31,253 nucleotides of DNA from Dyella_B sp035508675 (GCF_035508675.1 NZ_DATJMN010000029.1:1-31253), one strand, 5' to 3'; shown: positions 16,438-25,183, numbered from the stretch's first letter. Made by a program: numbers and translations. The notes: generated by a model not told the origin, from the sequence alone.

Positions 16438-17283
16438 ATGCCGCACAACCACTCGCATCCCACCCAGCTACGTCAGGCACTCAGCGATGCCACGCAACGC
16501 CTCGGCGATCGCGTCGATGCGGAAGTGTTGCTTGCCTATGCCCTGAGCAAACCGCGCAGCTGGTTGATCGCGCATGCGGACGATCTGCTTTCGCCCGATC
16601 ACGCCGCGGCCTATGCGGTGTTGATCGAACAGCGCGAAGCGGGTGAACCCGTGGCGTACATCACCGGTCGGCGCGGTTTCTGGTCGCTCGATCTGCACGT
16701 GACGCCCGCCACGCTGATTCCACGGCCTGAAACCGAATTGCTGGTGGAACTTGCCTTGGAACGCCTGCCGATCGACAAGGCATGCCGTGTGCTCGATCTT
16801 GGCACTGGTTCCGGCGCGATTGCCTTGGCCATGGCGCGCGAACGTCCGATGGCGCAGGTCGTCGCCACCGATGCAAGCGGCGACGCGCTCGCCGTAGCGC
16901 AAAACAATGCACGGCGTCATCACATCGGCAACGTCAGCTTTGCGCAGGGTGACTGGTTTGGCCCGCTGGATGATCGCCGCTTCGACGTCATCGTTTCCAA
17001 TCCGCCGTATATCGAAGCCGATGATCCGCATTTGCAGCAGGGTGATCTGCGCTTTGAACCGATCAGTGCGCTCGCGTCGGGCCGCGATGGACTCGATGAC
17101 ATTCGTCGCATCGTGCGTGATGCCGGTCTTCACCTGGCGAGTGGCGGATGGCTGTTGTTCGAGCACGGCTGGCATCAAGGCGATATGGCGCGCTCACTCC
17201 TTCGCGACGCAGGTTTCGCGGAGCTTTCAACTGCGCGTGATCTTGAGCAACGCGACCGCGTGAGCATGGGACGCTGGCAATGA
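16438..17283 (+). CDS. prmC: PrmC, peptide chain release factor N5-glutamine methyltransferase
   Basis: A 281-residue SAM-dependent methyltransferase (HemK family). It methylates the glutamine of the GGQ motif in release factors RF1 and RF2 in the cytoplasm, raising termination efficiency. The N-terminal helical domain covers about 1-90. Then come PRPETELLVELAL, SAM motif I LDLGTGSGAIALA (about 120-132) and the catalytic NPPY motif in VIVSNPPYIEADD, with the family sequence FEPISALASGRDGLDDIRRI after it. Length fits the family (about 275-290). The start is the ATG at 16438; the Shine-Dalgarno is weak (GGAA), and the open frame upstream belongs to no family domain and overlaps the aminopeptidase. 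It may be co-transcribed with the aminopeptidase. Confidence 0.95.
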   Translation: MPHNHSHPTQLRQALSDATQRLGDRVDAEVLLAYALSKPRSWLIAHADDLLSPDHAAAYAVLIEQREAGEPVAYITGRRGFWSLDLHVTPATLIPRPETELLVELALERLPIDKACRVLDLGTGSGAIALAMARERPMAQVVATDASGDALAVAQNNARRHHIGNVSFAQGDWFGPLDDRRFDVIVSNPPYIEADDPHLQQGDLRFEPISALASGRDGLDDIRRIVRDAGLHLASGGWLLFEHGWHQGDMARSLLRDAGFAELSTARDLEQRDRVSMGRWQ

Positions 17284-17290
17284 GTGGCAC

Positions 17291-17321
17291 TTGGCATTCG
17301 CCGTAAAGTTAGGCGTAGACT
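17291..17321 (+). promoter_or_regulatory. Possible sigma70 promoter of the TonB receptor gene
   Basis: TTGGCA at 17291-17296 and TAGACT at 17316-17321, separated by 19 bp. The -35 box is close to consensus (5/6); the spacer is longer than optimal and the -10 is 4/6. It lies in the 115-bp gap after prmC. Confidence 0.3.
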
Positions 17322-17364
17322 GCAGCGACTGAAGGGGCCCGGATTCCAATCGGTGCATTCGGGC

Positions 17365-17383
17365 GTAAACACACCACGTTTAC
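17365..17383. promoter_or_regulatory. Inverted repeat in the TonB receptor leader
   Basis: GTAAAC (17365-17370), a 7-bp spacer, and GTTTAC (17378-17383), flanked by GG and CC that extend the symmetry with one mismatch. It sits 15 bp before the start codon, where a bound repressor or RNA structure could block expression. The cognate factor is unknown. Confidence 0.4.
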
Positions 17384-17398
17384 CCCGGATGTGCTGCC

Positions 17399-19711
17399 AT
17401 GAATCGTCGTGTTGCCGCTGGTTCCATGCTTGTGCCGCGCTACTTGCTGCACGTGATTCGCCTGTTGCTGATCTCCCTGATCGCGCCTGCGGCGATGGCG
17501 CAGACCAGTACGCCACCTGCGGCATCGAGTGCGGCTGCACAACCGTCTTCAAGCCGCGACGAGCAACATGTGACCCTGAATGAAGTCATGGTGACGGCCA
17601 ACCGCCGCCGTGAACCGGAGCATGATGTGCCCATGCACGTCGACACGGTGCAGGCCGCCACCTTGCAACAGCTCGGCGCGAAGAACCTCAACGATTACGT
17701 GTCGTATCAGCCCGGCGTGTTCTTCGCGAGCGCGGGCGGTACGGGGCAGGGTGAACTGGTGATGCGTGGGGTGTCGACGGGCAACCAGACCAGTCCCACC
17801 GTCTCGCTCTATATCGACGATGTGCCGGTGGGTGGCAGTACCGTGTATGCCGCTGCGGCGACGTTCCTGTTCGATCCGGCCCTGCTCGATCTTGATCACA
17901 TCGAATTTCTGTATGGGCCGCAGGGCACGTTGTATGGCGCAGGCTCCATGGGTGGCCTGGTGAAATATGTGACGGTGAAGCCCGACCTTAGCGGCTTCTC
18001 GGGCAGCGTGGGTGGCGATGTGTCCAACACGAATCGCGGCGGTACCAGCTATTCCGAACATGCGTCGGTCAATCTTCCGCTGGTCAAGGATAAGGCCGCC
18101 GTGCGCGTATCCGTGGTGGATCAGCACATCACCGGCGTGTACCAGGCGGTAGGCGAGACACCGGCGGGCGGCGCCGATCGTACGCATACCAAGGGTGCGC
18201 GCGTGCAGTTGGAAGTCGATCCGACCGACAAGCTCACCTTGAATGTCACCGCCATGGCGCAAAAGATCATGGCGGATGGTTTGTCGATGGGTGATTTCAA
18301 TCTGCAAGGGCAGCCCATTTCAGGCGGCCCGTATAACCGCGCGCTCAATCATCGCGAACCTTTCACGCAGACCTTGCAGCTGTATTCCTTCCACGCCGGC
18401 TATGACTTTGATTGGGCGACGGTGGACTGGATTACCGCGTACCAGGATTTCACCAATCACAGTGTGCAGGATTATCCGGATTCATTCCTGGGCTTGTTGA
18501 ACGAGCTCGGACCCTTGTTCGGCGTGGATCAGCCGCTCAGCTCGCTGTACGTCGACTCGCAGTACACCGTGCACAAGACTTCGCAGGAGATCCGTTTTAC
18601 GTCACGCAAGAACCAGACGCTCGATTGGCTGTTCGGGATTTGGCTGAACCGCGAGGATGTGTGGGAGCAATATGCGCTGCAAGGCGACAATCTGCCGCCG
18701 CCCGGCACCACGCCGCTGATTGCGCAGGCGGTCGATTCCCGCTTCGAGGAATACGCCGGCTATGGCGATCTCACCTGGCATATGCAGCCCACGCTGGATC
18801 TTACCGTCGGCGCGCGCGCCAGCGGCAATACGCAGACGCTGTCCAATTTTGAAGACGGTCCGTTCGCCGGCAGCCCGGGCGGCTTTCGCGAACACACGAA
18901 AAGCCAGGACGTGACCAAGATGATCACGCTGAGCTGGCGCCCCACCGGCACCGGCACTTATTACATGCGGGCGTCTACGGGCTATCGGCCGGGCGGTTTG
19001 CAGGCGCCGCTGCAGAGTACCTTGCTGGTACCCAATCCCAACGCCACCAGTACGTTCGGCTCCGATAACCTCGAAAGCTACGAGCTCGGCTACAAGGGCA
19101 GTTATCTGGATCACCATTTGAATGTGGGTCTGGATGGCTATGACATCGAGTGGCACCACATGCAGCTTTACACCTATACCCTGGGTAACACGATCATCCA
19201 GAACGCAGGCGATGCGCGCATCAAGGGCATCGAGATGCAGGGCAGTTATGCCGAAGGGCCGTGGGAGTTCGGTGCATCGGGTGCGTACACGGATGCGTTT
19301 ACCGATAATGGCGCGCCGCAACTGGGTATCCAGCCCGATGCAAAGTTGCCGTATTCTTCGCGATGGGCGGGCACGCTGAGCGGCAAATACAAATTCATCC
19401 TCGCCGGCACGCATGCGTACATCGGCGCCGTGGTGCGCGGTTCCAGCCATCGCAATGCCGGTTTCGATGGCGACGCCAGCGACCCGAACTTCAAGCTGCC
19501 CGGCTGCATGTTTCTGGATCTGAACGTCGGCGTGACATTGCACAGCGGCGCGAATGTCGATTTCTACGTGCGCAATGTAACGAACCGGCAGGTGCCGATC
19601 GGTACCTTGAACGATGAAGCGGTGAATTTCCTCGCCACGGTAGGCGGACCGATGCTGGTGCAGATGTCGACGCCGCGGACGGTGGGGATGGCGTTCAATG
19701 TGCCGTTTTAA
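17399..19711 (+). CDS. TonB-dependent outer-membrane receptor
   Basis: A 770-residue outer-membrane transporter. Signal peptide about 1-34 (cleavage after AMA/Q). The TonB box region is TLNEVMVTANRR (about 59-70). The plug domain covers about 70-190, with VMRGVST, VSLYIDDVP and the conserved IEFLYGPQGTLYGAGSMGG. A 22-strand beta-barrel follows and ends in F770 (GMAFNVPF), as expected for barrel assembly. The fold imports iron complexes, cobalamin, sugars or peptides using TonB energy. No neighbouring gene reveals the substrate, and the sequence resembles the broad iron-complex receptor class. The Shine-Dalgarno is weak at the ATG used here; a second in-frame ATG at residue 10 is possible. It is convergent with hpnN. 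Confidence 0.92.
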   Translation: MNRRVAAGSMLVPRYLLHVIRLLLISLIAPAAMAQTSTPPAASSAAAQPSSSRDEQHVTLNEVMVTANRRREPEHDVPMHVDTVQAATLQQLGAKNLNDYVSYQPGVFFASAGGTGQGELVMRGVSTGNQTSPTVSLYIDDVPVGGSTVYAAAATFLFDPALLDLDHIEFLYGPQGTLYGAGSMGGLVKYVTVKPDLSGFSGSVGGDVSNTNRGGTSYSEHASVNLPLVKDKAAVRVSVVDQHITGVYQAVGETPAGGADRTHTKGARVQLEVDPTDKLTLNVTAMAQKIMADGLSMGDFNLQGQPISGGPYNRALNHREPFTQTLQLYSFHAGYDFDWATVDWITAYQDFTNHSVQDYPDSFLGLLNELGPLFGVDQPLSSLYVDSQYTVHKTSQEIRFTSRKNQTLDWLFGIWLNREDVWEQYALQGDNLPPPGTTPLIAQAVDSRFEEYAGYGDLTWHMQPTLDLTVGARASGNTQTLSNFEDGPFAGSPGGFREHTKSQDVTKMITLSWRPTGTGTYYMRASTGYRPGGLQAPLQSTLLVPNPNATSTFGSDNLESYELGYKGSYLDHHLNVGLDGYDIEWHHMQLYTYTLGNTIIQNAGDARIKGIEMQGSYAEGPWEFGASGAYTDAFTDNGAPQLGIQPDAKLPYSSRWAGTLSGKYKFILAGTHAYIGAVVRGSSHRNAGFDGDASDPNFKLPGCMFLDLNVGVTLHSGANVDFYVRNVTNRQVPIGTLNDEAVNFLATVGGPMLVQMSTPRTVGMAFNVPF

Positions 19712-19724
19712 TCAGAATGTGCCG

Positions 19725-19748
19725 CCTCCCCTACTGTCGCAGGGGAGG
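19725..19748. terminator. Hairpin between convergent TonB receptor and hpnN genes
   Basis: CCTCCCCT (19725-19732) pairs perfectly with AGGGGAGG (19741-19748) around an 8-nt loop. It lies in the 86-bp gap between two convergent genes, where a bidirectional terminator would be expected, but neither side has a T run. Confidence 0.35.
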
Positions 19749-19797
19749 GTACGCATCCCGGTGATCTTTGGACCGCAGATGCGATTCCAGCCCACGC

Positions 19798-22398
19798 TCA
19801 ATGCGCCGTCCCACTTATCTGCCTGGGCGGCTTGATCGCATACAACAACGCCGGCAGGAAAATAAACGTCGCCAGCAACACCGCCACCAGGCTCACCAGC
19901 AGCATGCTGCCCATGCTTGCCATGCCCAAGTCATGCGACAGCGCGAGCGAGCCGAATGCGGTGCCGGTGGTAAGCGCCGAGAACAGCACCGCGCGGGCGG
20001 ACGCCGAGCTCACGAAACGCCGCATGCCGGCACGCCAGTTCATCACGAAGTACACGTTGAACGACACGCCCACGCCCAGCAACAGCGGCAGCGCGATGAT
20101 GTTGGCGTAGTTGATCGCCATGCCCATGGCGCGGGCGAGCAGCGCGGTAAGCAGCGCGGACATGCCCAGCGTCAGCAACACGATGCCGGCGTCCTTGAGG
20201 CGGCGGATCACCAGCATCAACACGATGGCGATGGCGACGATGGCCAATGCCGCCGCCTGCTTGAACGCCTGCATGATGGTGTCGGCCGATGCAATCGTGG
20301 TGACGGCGGGGCCGCCTGCGTCCGGCGCCACGCGCTGGACGGCTTCCACGAATTTGCGCAGGCCGTTTGTGTCCTCTTCGTTGACGGTCGGCGACACCTG
20401 GATGCGCACCTGGCCATTCGGGCTGATCCAGTCGCGCTTGATCGATTCGGGCAGCGATTGCAGCGTCACGCCGTGGGCGTTCAAGGCATCGCGCAAGCTG
20501 TCCAGTTGCTTGGGCAGGAAGCGGCTCACTGCTTCGTTCATCATCATCAGCCGGTCATCCGGTGCCTTGGCAAGTTTTTGCAAGGCGCCTTCGATGCTAT
20601 GCAGCGGCGAATCGGGCGTCATTTCCGGCTTGGCGTCGTTGATCGCGTCCAAGGTATCGTTGATGGCTGCGCGCAAGGCTTGCGGCGTGACCGGCGGCGC
20701 GGACGGATCGACATCCAGCGACGGCAGCATCAGCACCTGCGCCTGATTGAGCTGATCGAGCGACGCTTGCTGATCGGCCGGCACGAACGTCGCCCCCGAA
20801 ATCACCTGGGATACTTCCGGCAGCTTCGATAGCTTGTCGGTTAGCGTGCGCGCGGTGTCCAGGTTGGGCACCATGATGTTGATGTTGAAGGGATTGGTGA
20901 CCGGATTGTCGGCCAGGCTGCGCAGCGTGCGCATCGGCTCGGAATTCGGATCCTGCGTGTTGAGCGGGTTGGCGTCGAACGGCATGCGCACGCCCGCGAC
21001 AAAGCCGGCGATGCCGAGGACGGCGAACACGATCAGCACCGGCTTGTAGTAGCAGTGCAGGAAAGAATCGAGTTTCGGGCCGAACGGCAGCGACAGTTCC
21101 TTGCTCTGGCGCGCGGGCTTGGCCAGGCTCAGCAAGGCCGGCAGCAAGGTGAGCGTGCACAGCAGTGCGATGCCCATGCCCACGCCGGCGATGGTGCCCA
21201 GTTCGGCCACGCCGACGAAGTTGGTGGGCGAAAACGCCAGGAACCCGCACGCGGTGGCGGCGGCGGCGACGGCGATCTGGCTTCCGGACACGCGCGCGCC
21301 CTGGGCCAGCGCCACGTCGATGTCATCGTGCAGCATGCGCTGCTCGCGCAAGCGCACTGCGAACTGGATGCCGAAGTCCACCGCCAGGCCCACGAACAGC
21401 ACCGCAAACGCTACCGAGATCACGTTCAAGGTGCCCACCGCCAGTGCGGCAAAGCCGGTGGTAAGCGCAAAGCCGACCAGCAGCGTGATCAGGATCGGCA
21501 CGATGCGGCGGAGCGAATGCATCGCCAGGTACAGCCACAGCGCGAGCAGGAGCAGGCTGACCACGGTGCTGGCGACGATGCCCTTGGTGAGCGCGCCGAA
21601 CTGCACGTCGGCCAAGGCGACCGAGCCGGTGTAGTCGACACGCACGCGACCGGCCTTGACGTCCGGCAAGTCTTTGGCAATGCGCTCCAGTGCCTGGGTC
21701 GCGGCCAGTCCGGGCTGCAACGAGCCTTCTTCGAGCACCGGATGGGTGAGCACGAAGGTCGCATTCTGCGGCTGCTGCGTGACGTCGGAGCCGAGCAGGC
21801 TTTGCCACGACAACGGGGTGGGATGGCCGTCGGCGGCGTTGTTGAAGACTTTGGTGAGCTGATCCAATGCCGGTTTGTACGGGGTGAGGTCGGCATGCTG
21901 GATGCGCACCCCCGCGGCCATCAGCGATACGCCGTTCAACAAACCACGCGCCGAGGGATCGGCCGCCAGCGGACCGAGCAGCGGCTGCGCGTTCATCAGC
22001 GAATTGAGCATCTTGCTCAAGTCGTCCGGACCGAGCAGCAGCAGGCCTTCCTGGCGGAAGAACGGATCGGCGTCGGGCCGGTTCACATCGATGAAGTGCT
22101 TTTTGTCCGCTTCCAGCGCCTTGGCCAAGGCGGCGGCCGTTTCATCGGATTCCTCCGGGGTGGCGCCACGCACCACCACCGCCAGCACGTTGTTGAACTG
22201 CGGAAACTCCTTGTCGAACGCCATGGCGTGCTGACGCCACGGCAGCGTCTTGGCAAAGAGGTTGTCGGTATCGGTATCCACGCCCAGGCGCCCGGCGGCG
22301 ATCCACACGCTGACGCCGGCAAGTGCGAAGAAAAGCAGCACCACGGCCACGGCGTAGCGTCGGCAGAACTGGACGAGGCGGACAATGAACTCGGTCAC
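19798..22398 (-). CDS. hpnN: HpnN, hopanoid-associated RND (MMPL) transporter
   Basis: An 866-residue inner-membrane protein with the duplicated RND layout. TM1 is about 15-34, a periplasmic domain about 35-270, a TM bundle about 273-425 (including LFVGLAVDFGIQFAVRLREQR), TM7 about 452-470, a second periplasmic domain to about 715, and a final TM bundle to about 855. The early stretch DTDTDNLFAKTLPWRQHAMA and RPDADPFFRQEGLLLL are characteristic of the hopanoid RND transporter HpnN, which moves hopanoids from the inner to the outer membrane in Rhodopseudomonas and Burkholderia. The start is GTG at 22398, preceded by AGAGGAG. dxs, which supplies isoprenoid precursors, lies upstream on the same strand with a 235-bp gap holding a dispersed repeat. 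No squalene-hopene cyclase gene is in the window. Confidence 0.88.
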   Translation of the reverse strand: MTEFIVRLVQFCRRYAVAVVLLFFALAGVSVWIAAGRLGVDTDTDNLFAKTLPWRQHAMAFDKEFPQFNNVLAVVVRGATPEESDETAAALAKALEADKKHFIDVNRPDADPFFRQEGLLLLGPDDLSKMLNSLMNAQPLLGPLAADPSARGLLNGVSLMAAGVRIQHADLTPYKPALDQLTKVFNNAADGHPTPLSWQSLLGSDVTQQPQNATFVLTHPVLEEGSLQPGLAATQALERIAKDLPDVKAGRVRVDYTGSVALADVQFGALTKGIVASTVVSLLLLALWLYLAMHSLRRIVPILITLLVGFALTTGFAALAVGTLNVISVAFAVLFVGLAVDFGIQFAVRLREQRMLHDDIDVALAQGARVSGSQIAVAAAATACGFLAFSPTNFVGVAELGTIAGVGMGIALLCTLTLLPALLSLAKPARQSKELSLPFGPKLDSFLHCYYKPVLIVFAVLGIAGFVAGVRMPFDANPLNTQDPNSEPMRTLRSLADNPVTNPFNINIMVPNLDTARTLTDKLSKLPEVSQVISGATFVPADQQASLDQLNQAQVLMLPSLDVDPSAPPVTPQALRAAINDTLDAINDAKPEMTPDSPLHSIEGALQKLAKAPDDRLMMMNEAVSRFLPKQLDSLRDALNAHGVTLQSLPESIKRDWISPNGQVRIQVSPTVNEEDTNGLRKFVEAVQRVAPDAGGPAVTTIASADTIMQAFKQAAALAIVAIAIVLMLVIRRLKDAGIVLLTLGMSALLTALLARAMGMAINYANIIALPLLLGVGVSFNVYFVMNWRAGMRRFVSSASARAVLFSALTTGTAFGSLALSHDLGMASMGSMLLVSLVAVLLATFIFLPALLYAIKPPRQISGTAH

Positions 22399-22552
22399 GG
22401 GCCGGGCGGCTCCTCTGGCCTTGTATGAAAAACGTTAAGGATAGTGCATCTCGCACAGGTTTCCCTTAGGCGCGGGTAACTACCCCATACGTTTTGGCGT
22501 GAAAGAGGCGTGGAATGTGCGCATGGGTGGGGCGAAGATTCCGCTCAAGTGC

Positions 22553-22635
22553 AGGTTGGCGGTGAGCGCATGCGAACCCCCACGCCGCCATGCACACCGC
22601 CGCGTTGGGGTTCGGCTACGCCTCACCGTCAACCT
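22553..22635. repeat. Dispersed palindromic repeat, copy 2 (dxs 3' end)
   Basis: Imperfect inverted repeat: left arm AGGTTGGCGGTGAGCG then GCGAACCCCC; right arm GTTGGGGTTCGG, then GCCTCACCGTCAACCT. It matches the inner arms of copy 3. The right arm overlaps the dxs stop codon (TAG, 22634-22636), so it forms a hairpin exactly at the end of that gene and may act in mRNA 3'-end stability. Confidence 0.75.
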
Positions 22636-24415
22636 AAGCCTGTGCCTCGACGGCCTGCGGAAACCGTCCGCGAATCGCCTTGCGAATACCCGGCAGATCC
22701 AGCCCGGCCTCGCTCAGCACCTCCTCGCGGCTGCCATGTTCCAGGTACGCATCCGGCAGGCCCAGATGCAGGATCGGCAGGGTGAGGCCGTGCGCGGCCA
22801 GGCGTTCGGCAACTGCCGAACCGGCGCCGCCGGCGATGGCGTTGTCTTCGATGGTGACGAAGGCTTCGTGGCTGCTGGCCAGTTCGCGCAGCAAGGTTTC
22901 GTCCAGCGGCTTCACGAAGCGCATGTTGACCAGGGTGGCGTCGATCTCGGCGGCGATGTCGGTGGCGGGCGCGAGCATGGCGCCGAAACTCAATATCGCC
23001 AGGCGACGGCCGCGGCGGCGCAGCTCCGCCTTGCCGATCGGCAGCGTATCCAGTGTCTTGCGCACCGCTACGCCGGGGCCGCCGCCACGCGGATAGCGGA
23101 TTGCGGCGGGACCGGGATGGCGGAAGCCGGTGCTCAGCATCAGGCGGCACTCGTCCTCGTCGGCCGGCGCCATGATCAGCAGGTTGGGCAGGCAGCGCAG
23201 AAAGCTCAGGTCGAAGCTGCCCGCATGCGTGGCGCCGTCCGGCCCGACCACGCCAGCGCGGTCGATGGCGAAGGTGACATCCAGGTTCTGCAGCGCGACG
23301 TCGTGAATGGCCTGGTCGTAGGCGCGCTGCAGAAAGGTGGAGTAGATCGCCACCACCGGCTTGACGCCTTCGCAGGCCATGCCGGCGGCGAGCGTGACTG
23401 CGTGCTGCTCGGCAATCGCCACGTCGAAGTAGCGCTCGGGGTAGGCTTGGGAAAAACGCACCAGTCCCGAGCCTTCGCGCATGGCGGGGGTGATGCCGAA
23501 CAGGCGCTCGTCCGCGGCGGCCATGTCACACAGCCAGTCGCTGAAGACGTCGCTGTAGCTCAGCTTGCCGGGGCCGGCTTTCTTTACCACGCCCGCCAGC
23601 GGATCGAACGGGCCGACCGCGTGGTACTCGATCTGCGCCCGCTCGGCCGGCGCGTAGCCCTTGCCCTTGGTAGTGATCACGTGCAGCAACTGGGGGCCTT
23701 TGGCGTCTTTCAACGTACGCAGCACTTCCAGCAACTTCGGCACGTCGTGGCCATCGATGGGGCCGGTGTAATGGAAGCCCAGTTCCTCGAACATGGTGCT
23801 GGGCACGGCCACGCTGTCGTCGCGTTTTTCCAGCCGCTTGGCGAGGCCGCCCACGTTTTCGCTGATCGACATGCCGTTGTCGTTGAGCACCACCAGCAGG
23901 TTCGCGCTGAGGTCGCCGGCGTGGTCGAGTGCTTCGAATGCCATGCCGGCGGTCATCGCGCCATCGCCGATCACCGCTACGAACTTGCGCGTCTCGCCCT
24001 TGTGCTGCGCGGCGATCGCCATGCCCAATGCGGCTGAAATCGACGTAGAGGAGTGGCCCACGCCGAAGGCGTCGTATGCGCTTTCCTCGCGACGCGGGAA
24101 CGGCGCCAGGCCACCTTTTTTCTTGATGGTGGTGATGCGGTCGCGGCGGCCGGTGAGGATCTTGTGCGGATAGCACTGGTGGCCGACATCCCAGATCAGC
24201 CGGTCGTGCGGGGTGTCGAAGACGTAGTGCAGCGCTACCGTCAACTCCACCACGCCCAGGCCGGCGCCGAAGTGGCCGCCGGAGCTGGCCACCGCTTCGA
24301 TCAGATAGCCGCGCAGCTCGTCGGCGATGGCGGGGAGCTGCTCATCGGGGAAGCGGCGCAGGTCGGCAGGGGACTGGATGGACGCGAGACGGGGGAAACG
24401 GGAGAGCTCGATCAT
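22634..24415 (-). CDS. dxs: Dxs, 1-deoxy-D-xylulose-5-phosphate synthase
   Basis: A 593-residue thiamine-diphosphate enzyme. It condenses pyruvate and glyceraldehyde 3-phosphate in the first step of the MEP isoprenoid pathway in the cytoplasm. Visible signatures: H48 in SSGGHFGAGLG, DVGHQCYPHKILTGRR, VGHSSTSIS, the ThDP/Mg motif GDGAMTAGMAFEALDH with LNDN (150-180), E336 in VAIAEQHAVT, and the transketolase C-terminal part with RFVKPLDE. The protein is shorter than typical homologues (about 620-640) because the segment between ISENVGG and PSTMFEELGF has only about 15 residues (LAKRLEKRDDSVAV) where the E. coli enzyme has about 45. The start is the ATG at 24415; upstream frame overlaps the HNH gene. 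It may be cotranscribed with the HNH gene (68 bp upstream) and hpnN (downstream), consistent with supplying hopanoid synthesis. Confidence 0.95.
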   Translation of the reverse strand: MIELSRFPRLASIQSPADLRRFPDEQLPAIADELRGYLIEAVASSGGHFGAGLGVVELTVALHYVFDTPHDRLIWDVGHQCYPHKILTGRRDRITTIKKKGGLAPFPRREESAYDAFGVGHSSTSISAALGMAIAAQHKGETRKFVAVIGDGAMTAGMAFEALDHAGDLSANLLVVLNDNGMSISENVGGLAKRLEKRDDSVAVPSTMFEELGFHYTGPIDGHDVPKLLEVLRTLKDAKGPQLLHVITTKGKGYAPAERAQIEYHAVGPFDPLAGVVKKAGPGKLSYSDVFSDWLCDMAAADERLFGITPAMREGSGLVRFSQAYPERYFDVAIAEQHAVTLAAGMACEGVKPVVAIYSTFLQRAYDQAIHDVALQNLDVTFAIDRAGVVGPDGATHAGSFDLSFLRCLPNLLIMAPADEDECRLMLSTGFRHPGPAAIRYPRGGGPGVAVRKTLDTLPIGKAELRRRGRRLAILSFGAMLAPATDIAAEIDATLVNMRFVKPLDETLLRELASSHEAFVTIEDNAIAGGAGSAVAERLAAHGLTLPILHLGLPDAYLEHGSREEVLSEAGLDLPGIRKAIRGRFPQAVEAQA

Positions 24416-24439
24416 CCCCGTATTGTGCCCCGTTTTTCT

Positions 24440-24463
24440 CCCGCTCCCCTTTCGGGGAGCGGG
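24440..24463 (-). other. Very stable GAAA-capped hairpin upstream of dxs
   Basis: CCCGCTCCCC (24440-24449) and GGGGAGCGGG (24454-24463) form a perfect 10-bp GC stem. In the minus-strand RNA the loop is GAAA, a GNRA tetraloop. It lies 24 bp upstream of the dxs start and 20 bp after the HNH stop. No T run follows on the minus strand (AGAAAAAC), so it is not a standard terminator; it could affect RNA processing or dxs translation. Confidence 0.55.
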
Positions 24464-24483
24464 CTGGGGCTTGCCGAAAGCTG

Positions 24484-25083
24484 CTACACCAGCGCCTCGC
24501 GCCGATGCCGCGGCAAATGGCTCACCAGAAACTCCATCTGGTCCGCCAGGATGTTGCGGTTGGACAGGATCAGGTGCTCCACCCAGCTCGGCCGGTACGG
24601 CACCGCCAGCAGTGGCATGTTGGCTTCCTGTGGCGTGCGGTTGCCTTTCTTCAGGTTGCAGGCCAAGCAGGCGCTGACCACGTTTTCCCATTCGTCGCGA
24701 CCGCGCTTGGAGATCGGCAGCACGTGGTCGCGGGTCAGCTCGCCGCGCGAGAAGCGCACGCCGCAGTACATGCACAGATAGCGGTCGCGGCTGAATAGGG
24801 CGACGTTGGTCAACGCTGGCGCGGGGTCGATGGCGTGGTCGTGGCAGTGACCGCGGCTGGCGACGATCGGGTGCAGCTCGATGCGGCTTTGCCTGCCCAG
24901 ATGGCGGTTATGGCCGCCATGCACGGTGAGGCAGGGATCACCCAGGGTCCAGGCGACGGCGTCGCGGACGTAAAGGCATACCGCGTCCTGCCAGCTGATC
25001 CAGTCAAGAATCCGGCCGGCGGCGTCCAGTGACAGTACCCGGGTCGAATTGAGGTCGGCCCTATGTGGCACTTCCATAAGCAT
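24484..25083 (-). CDS. HNH endonuclease family protein
   Basis: A 199-residue protein. The C-terminal half has an HNH (beta-beta-alpha-metal) nuclease domain: zinc-binding C104-x-x-C107 (CMYC) and C139-x-x-C142 (CLAC) frame the catalytic D119-H120 (LTRDHVLPISKRG), N134 (EWENVVSACLACN) and N143/N148 (NLKKGNRT). The N-terminal 90 residues have no motif I recognise. Stand-alone proteins of this layout are common and conserved in proteobacteria, and their function is not settled; DNA nicking or cleavage is inferred from the fold. No restriction-modification or phage genes are next to it. The ATG at 25083 is favoured by GAAGGA about 10 nt upstream; a second Met is two codons later. It is divergent from sapC and codirectional with dxs. 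Confidence 0.88.
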   Translation of the reverse strand: MLMEVPHRADLNSTRVLSLDAAGRILDWISWQDAVCLYVRDAVAWTLGDPCLTVHGGHNRHLGRQSRIELHPIVASRGHCHDHAIDPAPALTNVALFSRDRYLCMYCGVRFSRGELTRDHVLPISKRGRDEWENVVSACLACNLKKGNRTPQEANMPLLAVPYRPSWVEHLILSNRNILADQMEFLVSHLPRHRREALV

Positions 25084-25162
25084 GTGTTTCGTCCTTCACC
25101 TTTAGCGAAAGAGCGTCTCTCGATGCAATGGCGCTCGAATTTTCCGCAGCATAGACCAATTT

Positions 25163-25183
25163 GATTGCAAATCGCATGCAATC
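25163..25183. promoter_or_regulatory. Inverted repeat between HNH gene and sapC
   Basis: GATTGCA (25163-25169), a 7-bp spacer and the exact reverse complement TGCAATC (25177-25183). It lies 80 bp upstream of the HNH start and about 65 bp upstream of the sapC -10 box, so a dimeric regulator bound here could control either gene. The factor is unknown. Confidence 0.35.

Noticed and set aside
22499..24037. 512-codon plus-strand frame opposite dxs
   Set aside because: Shadow of dxs; composition rich in His, Arg and Ala with no motif.
24432..24463. Hairpin before dxs as an intrinsic terminator of the HNH gene
   Set aside because: The T run lies on the wrong side; the minus-strand transcript would have A residues after the stem.
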